Source: Gammaproteobacteria bacterium (lineage in GTDB: Bacteria; Pseudomonadota; Gammaproteobacteria; Chromatiales; Chromatiaceae). From it: a stretch of DNA of 9,476 nucleotides. Shown piece after piece: positions 1 through 6,534 of this stretch. Positions within the stretch are counted from its first letter, which is position 1, and each line of letters begins with the position of its first letter. The notes under the pieces are model-generated. The model ran no database searches, was not told the DNA's origin, and saw only the letters and a program-made list of their open reading frames with translations. Position numbers and translations under genes: made by a program. Where the stretch lies: NCBI GenBank assembly GCA_006227775.1, contig SBFV01000352.1, forward strand, positions 1-9,476, in the 5' to 3' direction.

Positions 1-461
1 GTGTGCCGGCCAAGCCGGGCGAGAAAGTGGAGCGGGTGGCGGACGCCAGTCTGGCAGGCCTGGACTTCGGCCGGCTCAAGGGCAAGCTGGCCCTGCCTGT
101 GGCGGGGGAAATCCAGCACCGCTTCGGCCAGAACCGGCCCGGTGGCGGCCCCGCCTGGAAGGGTTTGTTCATCCGCGCCCGCCAGGGCCAGGAGGTGCAC
201 GCCGTGGGCACAGGCAAGGTGGCCTTCGCCGACTGGCTGCGGGGCTTCGGCAACCTGCTGATCATCGACCACGGCGGGGGTTACCTCAGCCTATACAGCA
301 ACAATGAAAGCCTGTATAAACAGCCGGGTGACAGAGTGCGGGCGGGGGATGTCATCGCCGCCGCGGGCAATACCGGTGGTCAGGAGGATACGGGTCTCTA
401 CTTCGAGCTCCGCCACCAAGGCAAGCCCTTCGACCCCATGAATTGGGTAGCAAGCAGGTAA
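1..461 (+). CDS. envC: EnvC-type murein hydrolase activator, C-terminal part (partial at 5' end)
   Basis: This is the end of a gene that starts before the window; the frame is open from base 3 and stops with TAA at 459-461. The roughly 150 visible residues form a LytM/M23-like domain. They closely follow the end of E. coli EnvC: a WKGLFI segment, FADWLRGFGNLL, a GGYLSLY strand and a terminal LYFELRHQG. The metal-binding His residues of active M23 peptidases are missing: the HxxxD position reads WKGLF, and the HxH position reads LYFE. That is the pattern of EnvC, which does not cut peptidoglycan but activates periplasmic amidases (AmiA/AmiB) for daughter-cell separation. The signal peptide and coiled coil expected of the family lie outside the window. 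The next gene begins 9 bp downstream, so the two are probably cotranscribed. The family call is strong; the amidase partner is inferred. Confidence 0.9.
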   Translation, partial: VPAKPGEKVERVADASLAGLDFGRLKGKLALPVAGEIQHRFGQNRPGGGPAWKGLFIRARQGQEVHAVGTGKVAFADWLRGFGNLLIIDHGGGYLSLYSNNESLYKQPGDRVRAGDVIAAAGNTGGQEDTGLYFELRHQGKPFDPMNWVASR

Positions 462-470
462 CGTGGATCC

Positions 471-1871
471 ATGTCCGGACGACTCAAACAATTCAGTCTG
501 ATCGGTCTCGGTGCGGTGCTCGGCGCCGCCCTGACCCTCAACTACTCCGCCATCGCCGAGCGGGAATACGAGCCGCTGCCCTTCGAGGACCTGCGCGCCT
601 TCACCGAGATCTTCGGCAAGATCAAGAGCGACTACGTCGAGCCGGTCGAGGACAAGAAGCTGATCACCGAGGCCATCAACGGCATGTTGTCCGGCCTTGA
701 TCCCCATTCCTCCTACCTGGATCCCGAGGCCTTCAAGGAGCTTCAGGTGGGTACCCAGGGCGAGTTTGGCGGCCTGGGCATCGAGGTCGGCATGGAAGAC
801 GGCTTCGTCAAGGTGGTGGCCCCCATTGAGGACACCCCGGCCTTCCGGGCCGGCATCAAGAGCGGCGACCTGATCATCAAGCTGGACGAGACACCGGTGA
901 AGGGCATGTCCCTCAACGATGCCGTCAAGAAGATGCGCGGCAAGCCCGGTACCGACATCGTCCTCACCATCCTGCGCAAGGGCGAGAGCAAGCCGGTGGT
1001 GGTGACCATCACCCGCGCCGTCATCAAGATCAAGAGCGTCAAGTTCAAGCTGGTGGAGTCGGGCTACGGCTATGTCCGCGTCACCCAGTTCCAGGAAAGC
1101 ACCGGCGAGAACCTGGCCGCTGCCCTCAAGTCCCTGCACGAGGAGAACAAGGGTGACCTCAAGGGCCTGGTGCTGGACCTGCGCAACGACCCCGGCGGTC
1201 TCCTCAACACCGCAGTGGGGGTGGCCGGTTCCTTCCTCAAGCCGGGAGAACTGGTGGTCTACACCGACGGACGCTCCGAGGACGCCAAGATGCGCCTCAA
1301 CAACAGCCGTGAGCATTACCTTCGCCCGGGCGAGTCCGACTACCACAAGGGCCTGCCGGCCTGGGTCCAGAAGGTGCCGATGGTGGTGTTGGTCAACGGT
1401 GGTTCTGCCAGCGCCTCCGAGATCGTCGCCGGTGCCCTGCAGGATCACAAGCGGGCCCTGGTCGTCGGGACCCAGACCTTCGGCAAGGGCTCGGTGCAGA
1501 CCATCCTGCCCCTGAACAACGGCACCGCCATCAAGCTGACCACTGCGCGTTACTACACGCCCAATGGTCGTTCCATCCAGGCCAAGGGCATCGAGCCCGA
1601 TATCGTCGTCGAAGAGGCCACCATCCAGTCCGGCGAGGCGCCCCGCATCGATGTGCGCGAGGCCGACCTGGCCGGCCACCTCATGAACGGTGACGAAGAG
1701 CAGCCACAGAAGAAGGCCAAGCCGGTCGAGGACAAGGCCAAGCCGGACAAGGATGCCAAGAAGGACCCCAAGGACAAGCTGGAGCCGGGCGAGATCGTGT
1801 CCAAGTCGGATTACCAGTTCAATCAGGCCTTGATCCTGCTCAAAGGACTGCACCTGCTGCAGGGACGCTGA
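471..1871 (+). CDS. ctpA: S41 family C-terminal processing protease (CtpA type)
   Basis: This is a 466-residue serine protease of the tail-specific (Prc/CtpA) family, expected in the periplasm, where such enzymes trim or degrade envelope proteins, including peptidoglycan hydrolases. Residues 6-29 are a hydrophobic signal peptide or anchor ending in AIA. A PDZ domain spans about 98-172 (GGLGIEVG start). The S41 core follows at about 195-385. The catalytic Ser314 lies in GSASASEI and Lys339 in TFGKGSVQ, with Gln343 four residues later; these spacings match the Ser-Lys-Gln triad of E. coli Prc. The length is normal for CtpA and much shorter than Prc. An unusual Lys/Asp/Pro-rich stretch at about 413-438 separates the core from the last 28 residues. 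The gene sits 9 bp after envC. Coupling of a CtpA to an amidase activator fits a role in septal wall remodelling, but its substrates are not visible here. Confidence 0.95.
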   Translation: MSGRLKQFSLIGLGAVLGAALTLNYSAIAEREYEPLPFEDLRAFTEIFGKIKSDYVEPVEDKKLITEAINGMLSGLDPHSSYLDPEAFKELQVGTQGEFGGLGIEVGMEDGFVKVVAPIEDTPAFRAGIKSGDLIIKLDETPVKGMSLNDAVKKMRGKPGTDIVLTILRKGESKPVVVTITRAVIKIKSVKFKLVESGYGYVRVTQFQESTGENLAAALKSLHEENKGDLKGLVLDLRNDPGGLLNTAVGVAGSFLKPGELVVYTDGRSEDAKMRLNNSREHYLRPGESDYHKGLPAWVQKVPMVVLVNGGSASASEIVAGALQDHKRALVVGTQTFGKGSVQTILPLNNGTAIKLTTARYYTPNGRSIQAKGIEPDIVVEEATIQSGEAPRIDVREADLAGHLMNGDEEQPQKKAKPVEDKAKPDKDAKKDPKDKLEPGEIVSKSDYQFNQALILLKGLHLLQGR

Positions 1872-1890
1872 GCCAGAGCGAGGGAGGGGG

Positions 1891-2289
1891 ATGACGACAC
1901 CCTGCGACGTAAACAAGCGACGCGAGATCGTTTTCCACCCCACGCCTCCCGGCCAGGTGGACTCCGCCCTGGCCTTTCTGAGTGAATTGCCCAATCTCCA
2001 GGCAGAGCGCACCGATGTCCATCTCGTCGAGGTGAGCTACTGCATCCAGGAATACACCCTGGAATCCATCGAGACGGCCCTGATCCGCATCGGTTGCCAT
2101 CTGGAGGCCACCTTGCTGATCCGGCTCAAGCGCGCCCTCTACTACTACGTGGAGCGCATCCAGCGTGAGAACATGGCCTTGCCTGAGATTCACACCAAGG
2201 ACTACAGCATGGCCCATGCCGAGGTCTGGAAGAGTCGTCCCCATGGCGACCATGACGATACCCCGGCGGAGTGGCGGCAGTACAAGTGA
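1891..2289 (+). CDS. Conserved-type small protein of unknown function, possible ferredoxin-like fold
   Basis: I do not recognise a named family for this 132-residue protein. It has no signal peptide or membrane segment, so it is probably cytoplasmic. Residues 11-75 read as strand (REIVFH), helix (about 21-33), two strands (about 36-51), helix (about 56-68) and strand. This order resembles the heavy-metal-associated/ferredoxin-like fold, but the metal-binding CxxC is absent. A second helical stretch (about 76-95, with three consecutive Tyr) and a His/Asp-rich end (HGDHDD near 118-123) follow. The start ATG lies 19 bp after the protease stop, behind a purine-rich GGGAGGGGG run that serves as ribosome binding site. 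Codon use and spacing look like those of its neighbours, so it is a real gene and probably in the envC-ctpA operon. The fold assignment is inferred from the apparent pattern only. Confidence 0.8.
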   Translation: MTTPCDVNKRREIVFHPTPPGQVDSALAFLSELPNLQAERTDVHLVEVSYCIQEYTLESIETALIRIGCHLEATLLIRLKRALYYYVERIQRENMALPEIHTKDYSMAHAEVWKSRPHGDHDDTPAEWRQYK

Positions 2290-2364
2290 GTGATGAGTGA
2301 CGAAGTGACAGTGTGACTTAGCCCCGCTCGCCGCATTAACTGTCACGCCTCACTCCGTCACCGA
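2286..2364. repeat. GTGA/TCAC imperfect inverted repeat between the 132-residue gene and moeB
   Basis: Five GTGA words begin at 2286, 2290, 2297, 2305 and 2313, and three TCAC words begin at 2343, 2350 and 2358, mostly 7 or 8 bases apart. The core is a perfect 8-bp inverted repeat, GTGACAGT at 2305-2312 and ACTGTCAC at 2339-2346, with 26 bases between the arms. The pairing can continue outward imperfectly with AGTGAG/CTCACT. The first GTGA contains the TGA stop (2287-2289) of the upstream gene. There is no T-run after it, so it is not a typical intrinsic terminator for the plus strand. It could be a transcript-stabilising or attenuating hairpin, a protein-binding site, or a copy of a dispersed intergenic repeat. 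Confidence 0.6.
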
Positions 2365-2370
2365 CCCGGA

Positions 2371-3123
2371 ATGAACGATAACCAGCTTCTCCGCTATTCC
2401 CGCCATCTGCTCCTGAATGAGATCGGCATCCCCGGTCAGGAGCGGATCTTGGCTGCCCATGCCCTGGTGGTGGGAGCGGGCGGCCTGGGTTCGCCGGTCG
2501 CCCTCTACCTGGCCGCGGCCGGTGTGGGCCGGATCACCCTTTGCGATCATGATCAGGTCGACATGACCAACCTGCAGCGCCAGATCGCCCATGACATGGC
2601 GAGCCTGGGCGTGAACAAGGCGGCCTCGGCGGCGCGGCGGATGAATGCGATGAATCCGGAGGTGGCGGTGGCCGTCCTGGAGGAACGACTGGCCGGCGAG
2701 CGGCTGGATGCCCTGGTCGCGGCGGCGGACGTGGTATTGGACTGCAGCGACAACTTCGCCACCCGCCATGCCGTCAACCGCGCCTGCGTCAGGCATCGCA
2801 AGCCCCTGGTGTCAGGGGCGGCAGTGCGCTTCGACGGCCAGGTGAGCGTGTTCGACCTGCGCGATGACCGGGCGCCCTGCTATGCCTGCCTGTTTCCCGA
2901 GTCGGCCGACGAGGCGGAGATGCGCTGCGCCGAGTTCGGCGTCTTCGCGCCCCTGGTCGGCGTGGTGGGCGCCCTCGAGGCGGCCGAGGCCCTGAAGGTG
3001 ATCATGGGGGTGGGGCAGAGCCTGTCCGGGCGGCTCCTGCTCTATGACGCCCTTGCCGCGGAGTGGCGCCCGATCCGGTTGAGGCGGGATCCGGCCTGCC
3101 CGGTCTGCGCCAGTCGGTCTTAG
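2371..3123 (+). CDS. moeB: MoeB/ThiF/HesA family sulfur-carrier adenylyltransferase
   Basis: This 250-residue E1-like enzyme uses ATP to adenylate the C-terminal Gly-Gly of a sulfur carrier, MoaD in molybdopterin synthesis or ThiS in thiamine synthesis. The nucleotide-binding loop GAGGLGS is at 35-41. The Arg and Asp residues expected in the ATP site can be seen: Arg11, the TNLQRQ segment with Arg70, Lys83, and Asp127 in DCSDNFATR. Two Cys pairs form a zinc site (Cys170/Cys173 in CYAC, Cys243/Cys246 in CPVC). Cys186, in RCAEFGVFAPLVG, matches the family's conserved Cys before the crossover loop. There is no rhodanese domain, so it is the short form. The N-terminus (MNDNQLLRYSRHLLL) matches family starts, which supports this ATG, although the Shine-Dalgarno sequence is weak. 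No moa, moe or thi gene is nearby, so MoaD versus ThiS cannot be decided here. Confidence 0.92.
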   Translation: MNDNQLLRYSRHLLLNEIGIPGQERILAAHALVVGAGGLGSPVALYLAAAGVGRITLCDHDQVDMTNLQRQIAHDMASLGVNKAASAARRMNAMNPEVAVAVLEERLAGERLDALVAAADVVLDCSDNFATRHAVNRACVRHRKPLVSGAAVRFDGQVSVFDLRDDRAPCYACLFPESADEAEMRCAEFGVFAPLVGVVGALEAAEALKVIMGVGQSLSGRLLLYDALAAEWRPIRLRRDPACPVCASRS

Positions 3124-3725
3124 GCGGTCGGCACCGGCGCCCTGGCCCCGGCCAAGGCGGTGGCCAGGAACTGCCACTGGGTTTCCCAGTGTTCCGTCGG
3201 CAGGCGGCGAAAGCCGCTCTTCACGAATTGCTGCCAACGTCCCATCACATAGGCCAGGATCAGGTTGGCAGCAGCCCCGGTCTCGACTCCGGAAGCCAGG
3301 CCCCCCTCGCTGGCGGCGATGCGCAGGGACTGTTTCAGACTGACCTCGAGACGGTCCATGAGCTGGTTCATGCGCGCCTGGAGGCGCGCATGTTCGTTGA
3401 CCAGGACCTCGCCGGTGAGCATGCGGGTCATGCCCCGGTTCTTCTCGGCGAAGCCCAGCAGCATCTGGGTGATGGCGCGCACCTGATCCAGGCCCCGCCC
3501 CTCGCTGCAGATCTTGTTGACTAGGCCGAACAGGGTGGTCTCGATGAACTCGATCAGCCCCTCGTACATCTGGGCCTTGCTGGCGAAATGACGGTACAGG
3601 GCGGCCTCAGACACCTCCAGGCGGCCGGCCAGGGCTGCGGTGGTGATCTTCTCCGGCGTCGGGGATTCCAGCATCTCGGCCAGGACTTGCAGGATCTGCA
3701 GCTTGCGCTCTCCGGTTTTGGGCAT
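3120..3725 (-). CDS. slmA: TetR-family nucleoid occlusion factor SlmA
   Basis: This 201-residue protein aligns well throughout with E. coli SlmA (198 residues). That protein binds specific chromosomal sites and blocks FtsZ assembly over the nucleoid. The helix-turn-helix lies at about 26-50 (ITTAALAGRLEVSEAALYRH). The SlmA-like segments GLIEFIE, LLGFAEKNRGMTRMLTGE and RMNQLMDRLE follow. I start at the ATG at 3725 rather than the in-frame GTG at 3731 because GAGAGG (3731-3736) is 5 bases before the ATG but collides with the GTG. The start is 12 bp after the DUF4936 gene stop, so slmA is probably the last gene of the ygfZ operon. Its stop interlocks with the moeB stop on the other strand. A generic TetR repressor is the alternative, but the match beyond the DNA-binding domain makes SlmA more likely. 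Confidence 0.88.
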   Translation of the reverse strand: MPKTGERKLQILQVLAEMLESPTPEKITTAALAGRLEVSEAALYRHFASKAQMYEGLIEFIETTLFGLVNKICSEGRGLDQVRAITQMLLGFAEKNRGMTRMLTGEVLVNEHARLQARMNQLMDRLEVSLKQSLRIAASEGGLASGVETGAAANLILAYVMGRWQQFVKSGFRRLPTEHWETQWQFLATALAGARAPVPTA

Positions 3726-3730
3726 GCGCA

Positions 3731-3736
3731 CCTCTC
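3731..3736 (-). promoter_or_regulatory. Ribosome binding site that decides the slmA start
   Basis: On the minus strand this reads GAGAGG, followed by 5 bases and ATG (3723-3725). The GTG start six bases upstream (3729-3731) would overlap the site itself and so would have no usable ribosome binding site. The motif lies in the 12-bp gap after the TAG stop of the DUF4936 gene. Confidence 0.6.
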
Positions 3737-3737
3737 G

Positions 3738-4058
3738 CTAGGGGGTTGGGGCGGCGCTGGCGCCGCAGGCTGGGATCGGCAGGGGTTCACCCCGGAAGCA
3801 TTCGGTGTGGCGGGGCCCGTCGATGAACATCTCGATGTCGTACTCATCCACGGCCTGGCGCAGCCGGTGGCTGAAGGCCTCGGGCTCGGCCACATCGGCA
3901 TAGACCTCCATCCAGAGGCGCGCCTCGTCGCATTTCTGCAGGAGCTGGCCGGCCACCCCGGTTCGGCAGGTCAGGCGCGCCATCATGCCGCGCACGGCCC
4001 GCTCGCATTCGGCCGCGTCGCCCTCGATGCGGTACCAGACATAGAAGTGGGTGGTCAC
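3738..4058 (-). CDS. DUF4936-type small protein of unknown function
   Basis: This 106-residue protein begins with TTHFYVWYRIEG and has the segment EARLWMEVYADV near 45-56 followed by an HTECF motif near 84-88. These features resemble the DUF4936 family, small proteins typical of betaproteobacteria and often next to ygfZ; no function is established that I know of. It contains five Cys (18, 31, 43, 87, 98) but no clear metal motif. There is no signal peptide or membrane segment. The start is GTG at 4056-4058, which overlaps the ygfZ stop in a GTGA arrangement, so translation is probably coupled. The open frame extends further upstream inside ygfZ to 4505, but that part is antisense-free overlap with poor protein character, so I reject the longer start. 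The neighbourhood suggests a link to YgfZ function, by inference only. Confidence 0.78.
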   Translation of the reverse strand: MTTHFYVWYRIEGDAAECERAVRGMMARLTCRTGVAGQLLQKCDEARLWMEVYADVAEPEAFSHRLRQAVDEYDIEMFIDGPRHTECFRGEPLPIPACGASAAPTP

Positions 4059-5080
4059 AGGCTGTAGGGCAGCGGCATGAAGCTGAGCTGGGGGCCGGCC
4101 GGGCCACCCAGGTGGACATGGCCGTCCTCGTAGCTGTCGATGCGCAGCACCACCAAGAGGTCCGTGCCGCCGCCGGGGGCAGGGGCGGCATTGGCGACCA
4201 TGCCGGCCGTCTGGTCGGGCAGCACCGGGCTGTACACCTCGTCGCCGGCCTTGGCCTCGGCGTCCACGTGGGCCAGGTACATGCGGCGCTTCAGCTTGCC
4301 CAGGTACTGGGTGCGAGCGACGATCTCCTGGCCGGGATAGCAGCCCTTCTGGAAGCTGACCCCATGCAGGATCTCCATGTTGGCCATCTGGGGCACGAAC
4401 TGGTCCTGGGTGGCCGCCTGGATGACGGGGATGCCGCCGCTGGTGAGCAGCCAGGCCCAGGCCGGGCTGCCGACCGGGCGGGCCTTGGCGGCCAGCTTGT
4501 CCCACAGGGCGGGGGCGGCCGCCGGTTGCACCAGGAGGTCGAAGCGTTCAGTGCCCAGGCGCAGGGCGAGGGCGGTATCGTTTTGACCAACGCTCATGGG
4601 GCTGGCGCCAACCTGTAGCCCCAGCGTTTCGGCCAGGAGGACCTCAGCCCCGGGACCGGCGAGACCGAGGCGGACCCACTCGTCGCTGGCGTCCCGGGCC
4701 TTGACCTTGGCCCGCAGAATGAACATGGACAGGCGCTTCTGGATCGCCTCCCGCAGGTCGGCCGGCAGCATCAGCAGGAGTTCGTCGCCCCGCTTGAGGA
4801 CCAGGAAGTTGGCCAGCATGCGGCCCTTGGCCGAGCAGAGGGCGGCAAAGACTGCATTGGCCTGGCTCAGGTCGCGCAGGTCGTTGGTGACGAGGTTGTG
4901 CAGGAAGGTCTGGGCCTCTTCGCCGGCGAGGGCGATCAGGCCCCAGTCGGACAGGTCGGCGAGCACCAGCCCGCCCCGGGTGCTTTCGAGTTCGGATGCG
5001 GCGTCGCCGAAGTGGGCAACCACCTCGTGCTCGAGGCAAGCCCCTTTTGTGAGTAGGTATTCACTCCAGGCAGAAATCAT
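4055..5080 (-). CDS. ygfZ: YgfZ folate-dependent Fe-S cluster assembly/repair protein
   Basis: This 341-residue protein belongs to the GcvT-like, tetrahydrofolate-binding YgfZ family (bacterial counterparts of mitochondrial IBA57). In E. coli, YgfZ supports the activity of some Fe-S enzymes, including the tRNA methylthiotransferase MiaB. The hallmark KGCYPGQE motif is at 245-252, with the functional Cys at 247. The N-terminal GcvT-like part includes LADLSDWGLIAL, FLHNLVTNDL and SAKGRMLANF, all typical of the family. The length is typical or slightly long for the family. The ATG at 5078-5080 is preceded by AAAGG at 5091-5095, a 10-base spacing. A candidate promoter lies just upstream. It is the first gene of a probable operon with the DUF4936 gene and slmA. 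The catalytic residues of true GcvT aminomethyltransferase are not to be expected, and there is no other glycine cleavage gene here. Confidence 0.93.
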   Translation of the reverse strand: MISAWSEYLLTKGACLEHEVVAHFGDAASELESTRGGLVLADLSDWGLIALAGEEAQTFLHNLVTNDLRDLSQANAVFAALCSAKGRMLANFLVLKRGDELLLMLPADLREAIQKRLSMFILRAKVKARDASDEWVRLGLAGPGAEVLLAETLGLQVGASPMSVGQNDTALALRLGTERFDLLVQPAAAPALWDKLAAKARPVGSPAWAWLLTSGGIPVIQAATQDQFVPQMANMEILHGVSFQKGCYPGQEIVARTQYLGKLKRRMYLAHVDAEAKAGDEVYSPVLPDQTAGMVANAAPAPGGGTDLLVVLRIDSYEDGHVHLGGPAGPQLSFMPLPYSL

Positions 5081-5112
5081 GTCACACGGGCCTTTAAGTT
5101 TTGAACCCGGAT

Positions 5113-5141
5113 AAATTACTGGGCCAGGTCAGGAAAGGCAA
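5113..5141 (-). promoter_or_regulatory. Candidate sigma70-type promoter for ygfZ operon
   Basis: On the minus strand, TTGCCT (5136-5141) and TAATTT (5113-5118) are separated by 17 bases. The -35 matches consensus at 4 of 6 positions and the -10 at 3 of 6. A start near 5106 would give a leader of about 26 bases with AAAGG before the ygfZ ATG. The local AT-rich patch stands out against the GC-rich surroundings. Confidence 0.35.
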
Positions 5142-5155
5142 GCCGGATCAGCGCT

Positions 5156-5235
5156 GGCCGACAAGGTCGGCCGATGCCGCGGGAATCAACCCAGACCAAG
5201 GCGGTATGGCCGAGCCGCAGCAGGAAGGTGCGGCT
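5156..5235 (-). other. Two short hairpins in the corC-ygfZ intergenic region
   Basis: The 172-bp gap between corC and ygfZ holds no credible gene. It holds two perfect 7-bp inverted repeats: AGCCGCA/TGCGGCT at 5213-5219 and 5229-5235 with a 9-base loop, and GGCCGAC/GTCGGCC at 5156-5162 and 5166-5172 with a 3-base loop. Neither is followed by a T-run on the minus strand, so they are not classic intrinsic terminators. They may end or stabilise the corC transcript with the help of other factors. Confidence 0.35.
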
Positions 5236-5252
5236 TACCTCCCTGCATGGAT

Positions 5253-6080
5253 TTACTTGCGGATGGGCGTGACCAGGAGGGTATGGATGCGGCGGCTGTC
5301 GGCCCGGGTGACCTGGAAGCGGAAGTCGCCGATCTCGATGCTCTCGCCCCGCTTGGGCAGGTGGCCAAAGGCATTCACCACCAGTCCGCCGACGGTGTCA
5401 TATTCCTCCTCCGGCAGGTCTGCCCCCAGGGTCTCGTTGAAGTCGCCGATCTCGGTCTGGGCCTTCACCCGGTAGTGGTTGCCCTTCTCCTGAAGGATGT
5501 TGTCCTCCGACTCGTCATAGTCGTACTCGTCCTCGATGTCGCCGACGATCTGCTCCAGCACGTCCTCGATGGTGACCAGGCCAGCCACGCCGCCGTACTC
5601 ATCGACGACGATGGCGATGTGGTTGCGGGAGGAGCGGAATTCCCGGAGCAGGACATTGAGTCGCTTCGATTCCGGCACGAACACCGCCGGGCGGAGGATC
5701 TCGCGCAGGTTGACCTCCTCGTCGGTGCAAAGGCGGAGCAGATCCTTGGCCAGGAGGATGCCGAGGATGTTGTCCCTTTCACCGTCCACCACCGGGAAGC
5801 GGGAATGGGCCGTCTCGATGACGAAGGGCAGGATCTGCTCGTGGGGATCGTTGATGTCCACCACGTCCATCTGGGCCCGGGGAATCATGATCTCGCGCAC
5901 CTGCATTTCCGAGACCTGCATCACCCCCTCGATCATGGACAGGGCGTCGGCATCGAGCAGATTGCGTTCGTAGGCGGAGTGGAGAAGCTCGAGGAGCTCC
6001 TCCCGGTTGTCCGGCTCCGGTGAGAGCCAGGCGGTGATACGTTCGATCAGACTAGGTCGGGAACTACTGTCGTCATTCAT
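5253..6080 (-). CDS. corC: CorC/HlyC family CBS-domain protein (YbeX)
   Basis: This 275-residue cytosolic protein belongs to the CorC/YbeX family, linked in enterobacteria to magnesium and cobalt handling and, more recently, to ribosome metabolism. It lacks the DUF21 membrane domain of longer relatives. Two CBS domains span about 66-120 (MIPRAQMDVVDI through ILGILLAKDLL) and 128-185 (RPAVFVPESKRLN through GLVTIEDVLEQIVG). They are followed by a CorC_HlyC domain at about 200-275. The start ATG overlaps the ybeY stop by 8 bp, with no good Shine-Dalgarno sequence, so translation is probably coupled to ybeY. It is the last gene of the miaB-phoH-ybeY block. The lnt gene that often follows it in proteobacteria is absent downstream. 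Confidence 0.93.
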   Translation of the reverse strand: MNDDSSSRPSLIERITAWLSPEPDNREELLELLHSAYERNLLDADALSMIEGVMQVSEMQVREIMIPRAQMDVVDINDPHEQILPFVIETAHSRFPVVDGERDNILGILLAKDLLRLCTDEEVNLREILRPAVFVPESKRLNVLLREFRSSRNHIAIVVDEYGGVAGLVTIEDVLEQIVGDIEDEYDYDESEDNILQEKGNHYRVKAQTEIGDFNETLGADLPEEEYDTVGGLVVNAFGHLPKRGESIEIGDFRFQVTRADSRRIHTLLVTPIRK

Positions 6081-6534
6081 AGGTGAGGTAGGGGTCGGGG
6101 AATCCCAACCTCCGCATGATAAAGCCTTCTACCGCCTCCATGGCAATGGCCTCCGTCTCACCCAGCTCGTGATCGTAGCCCTGCAGGTGGAGCATGCCGT
6201 GCACCACCATGTGGGCATAGTGGGCCAAGAGCGGTTTGCCTTGCTCTGCGGCCTCGCGTGTGATGACCGGGGCACAGAGGACGATGTCACCGCCCAGGAT
6301 GTGGGTCGCCTCGCTGCCGTAGTCGAAGGTGAGGACGTTGGTGGCGTAGTCCTTGCCACGGTAGTCCCGGTTCAGCTGGCGGCCTTCCTCGGCATCCACC
6401 AGGCGCAGGGTGACCTCGGCCGGCTGCAGGAGGGCCGCCTTGGCCCAGAGGCGCAGCTGCCTGCGGTCCGGCAGGCCGGTCTTGTCGACGGCGTACTGGA
6501 TGGCCAGGGTCAGTGTGAGCCCGTCAGTCGCCAT
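6073..6534 (-). CDS. ybeY: YbeY endoribonuclease / rRNA maturation factor
   Basis: This 153-residue metal-dependent RNase acts in 16S rRNA 3'-end maturation and ribosome quality control. The diagnostic HGMLHLQGYDH motif at 112-122 supplies three zinc-binding His residues (112, 116, 122). The upstream family segments LNRDYRGKDYATNVLTF and GGDIVLCAPV are also present. I start at the ATG at 6532-6534 because AAGGA lies 5 bases before it and the length fits the family. The open frame extends to 6699 but only through the end of the upstream gene in another frame. The start overlaps the phoH-like gene by 11 bp and the end overlaps corC by 8 bp, as in the conserved ybeZ-ybeY-ybeX operon. Confidence 0.95.
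   Translation of the reverse strand: MATDGLTLTLAIQYAVDKTGLPDRRQLRLWAKAALLQPAEVTLRLVDAEEGRQLNRDYRGKDYATNVLTFDYGSEATHILGGDIVLCAPVITREAAEQGKPLLAHYAHMVVHGMLHLQGYDHELGETEAIAMEAVEGFIMRRLGFPDPYLTYE

Noticed and set aside
291..2012. A 573-codon open frame on the minus strand opposite the S41 protease
   Set aside because: It is antisense to a gene with a full catalytic triad and domain layout. The translation is rich in Leu, Gly, Asp and His with no recognisable domain, as expected from the complement of a GC-rich gene.
4059..4505. Longer N-terminus for the DUF4936 gene, in frame up to 4505
   Set aside because: The extra residues are Arg/Gly/Pro-rich and lie within ygfZ in another frame. The family-like sequence begins at the GTG at 4058.
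5101..5252. A possible lnt remnant or small gene between corC and ygfZ
   Set aside because: No frame on either strand gives a hydrophobic Lnt-like N-terminus or a plausible start with ribosome binding site; only short hairpins and a promoter candidate are visible.
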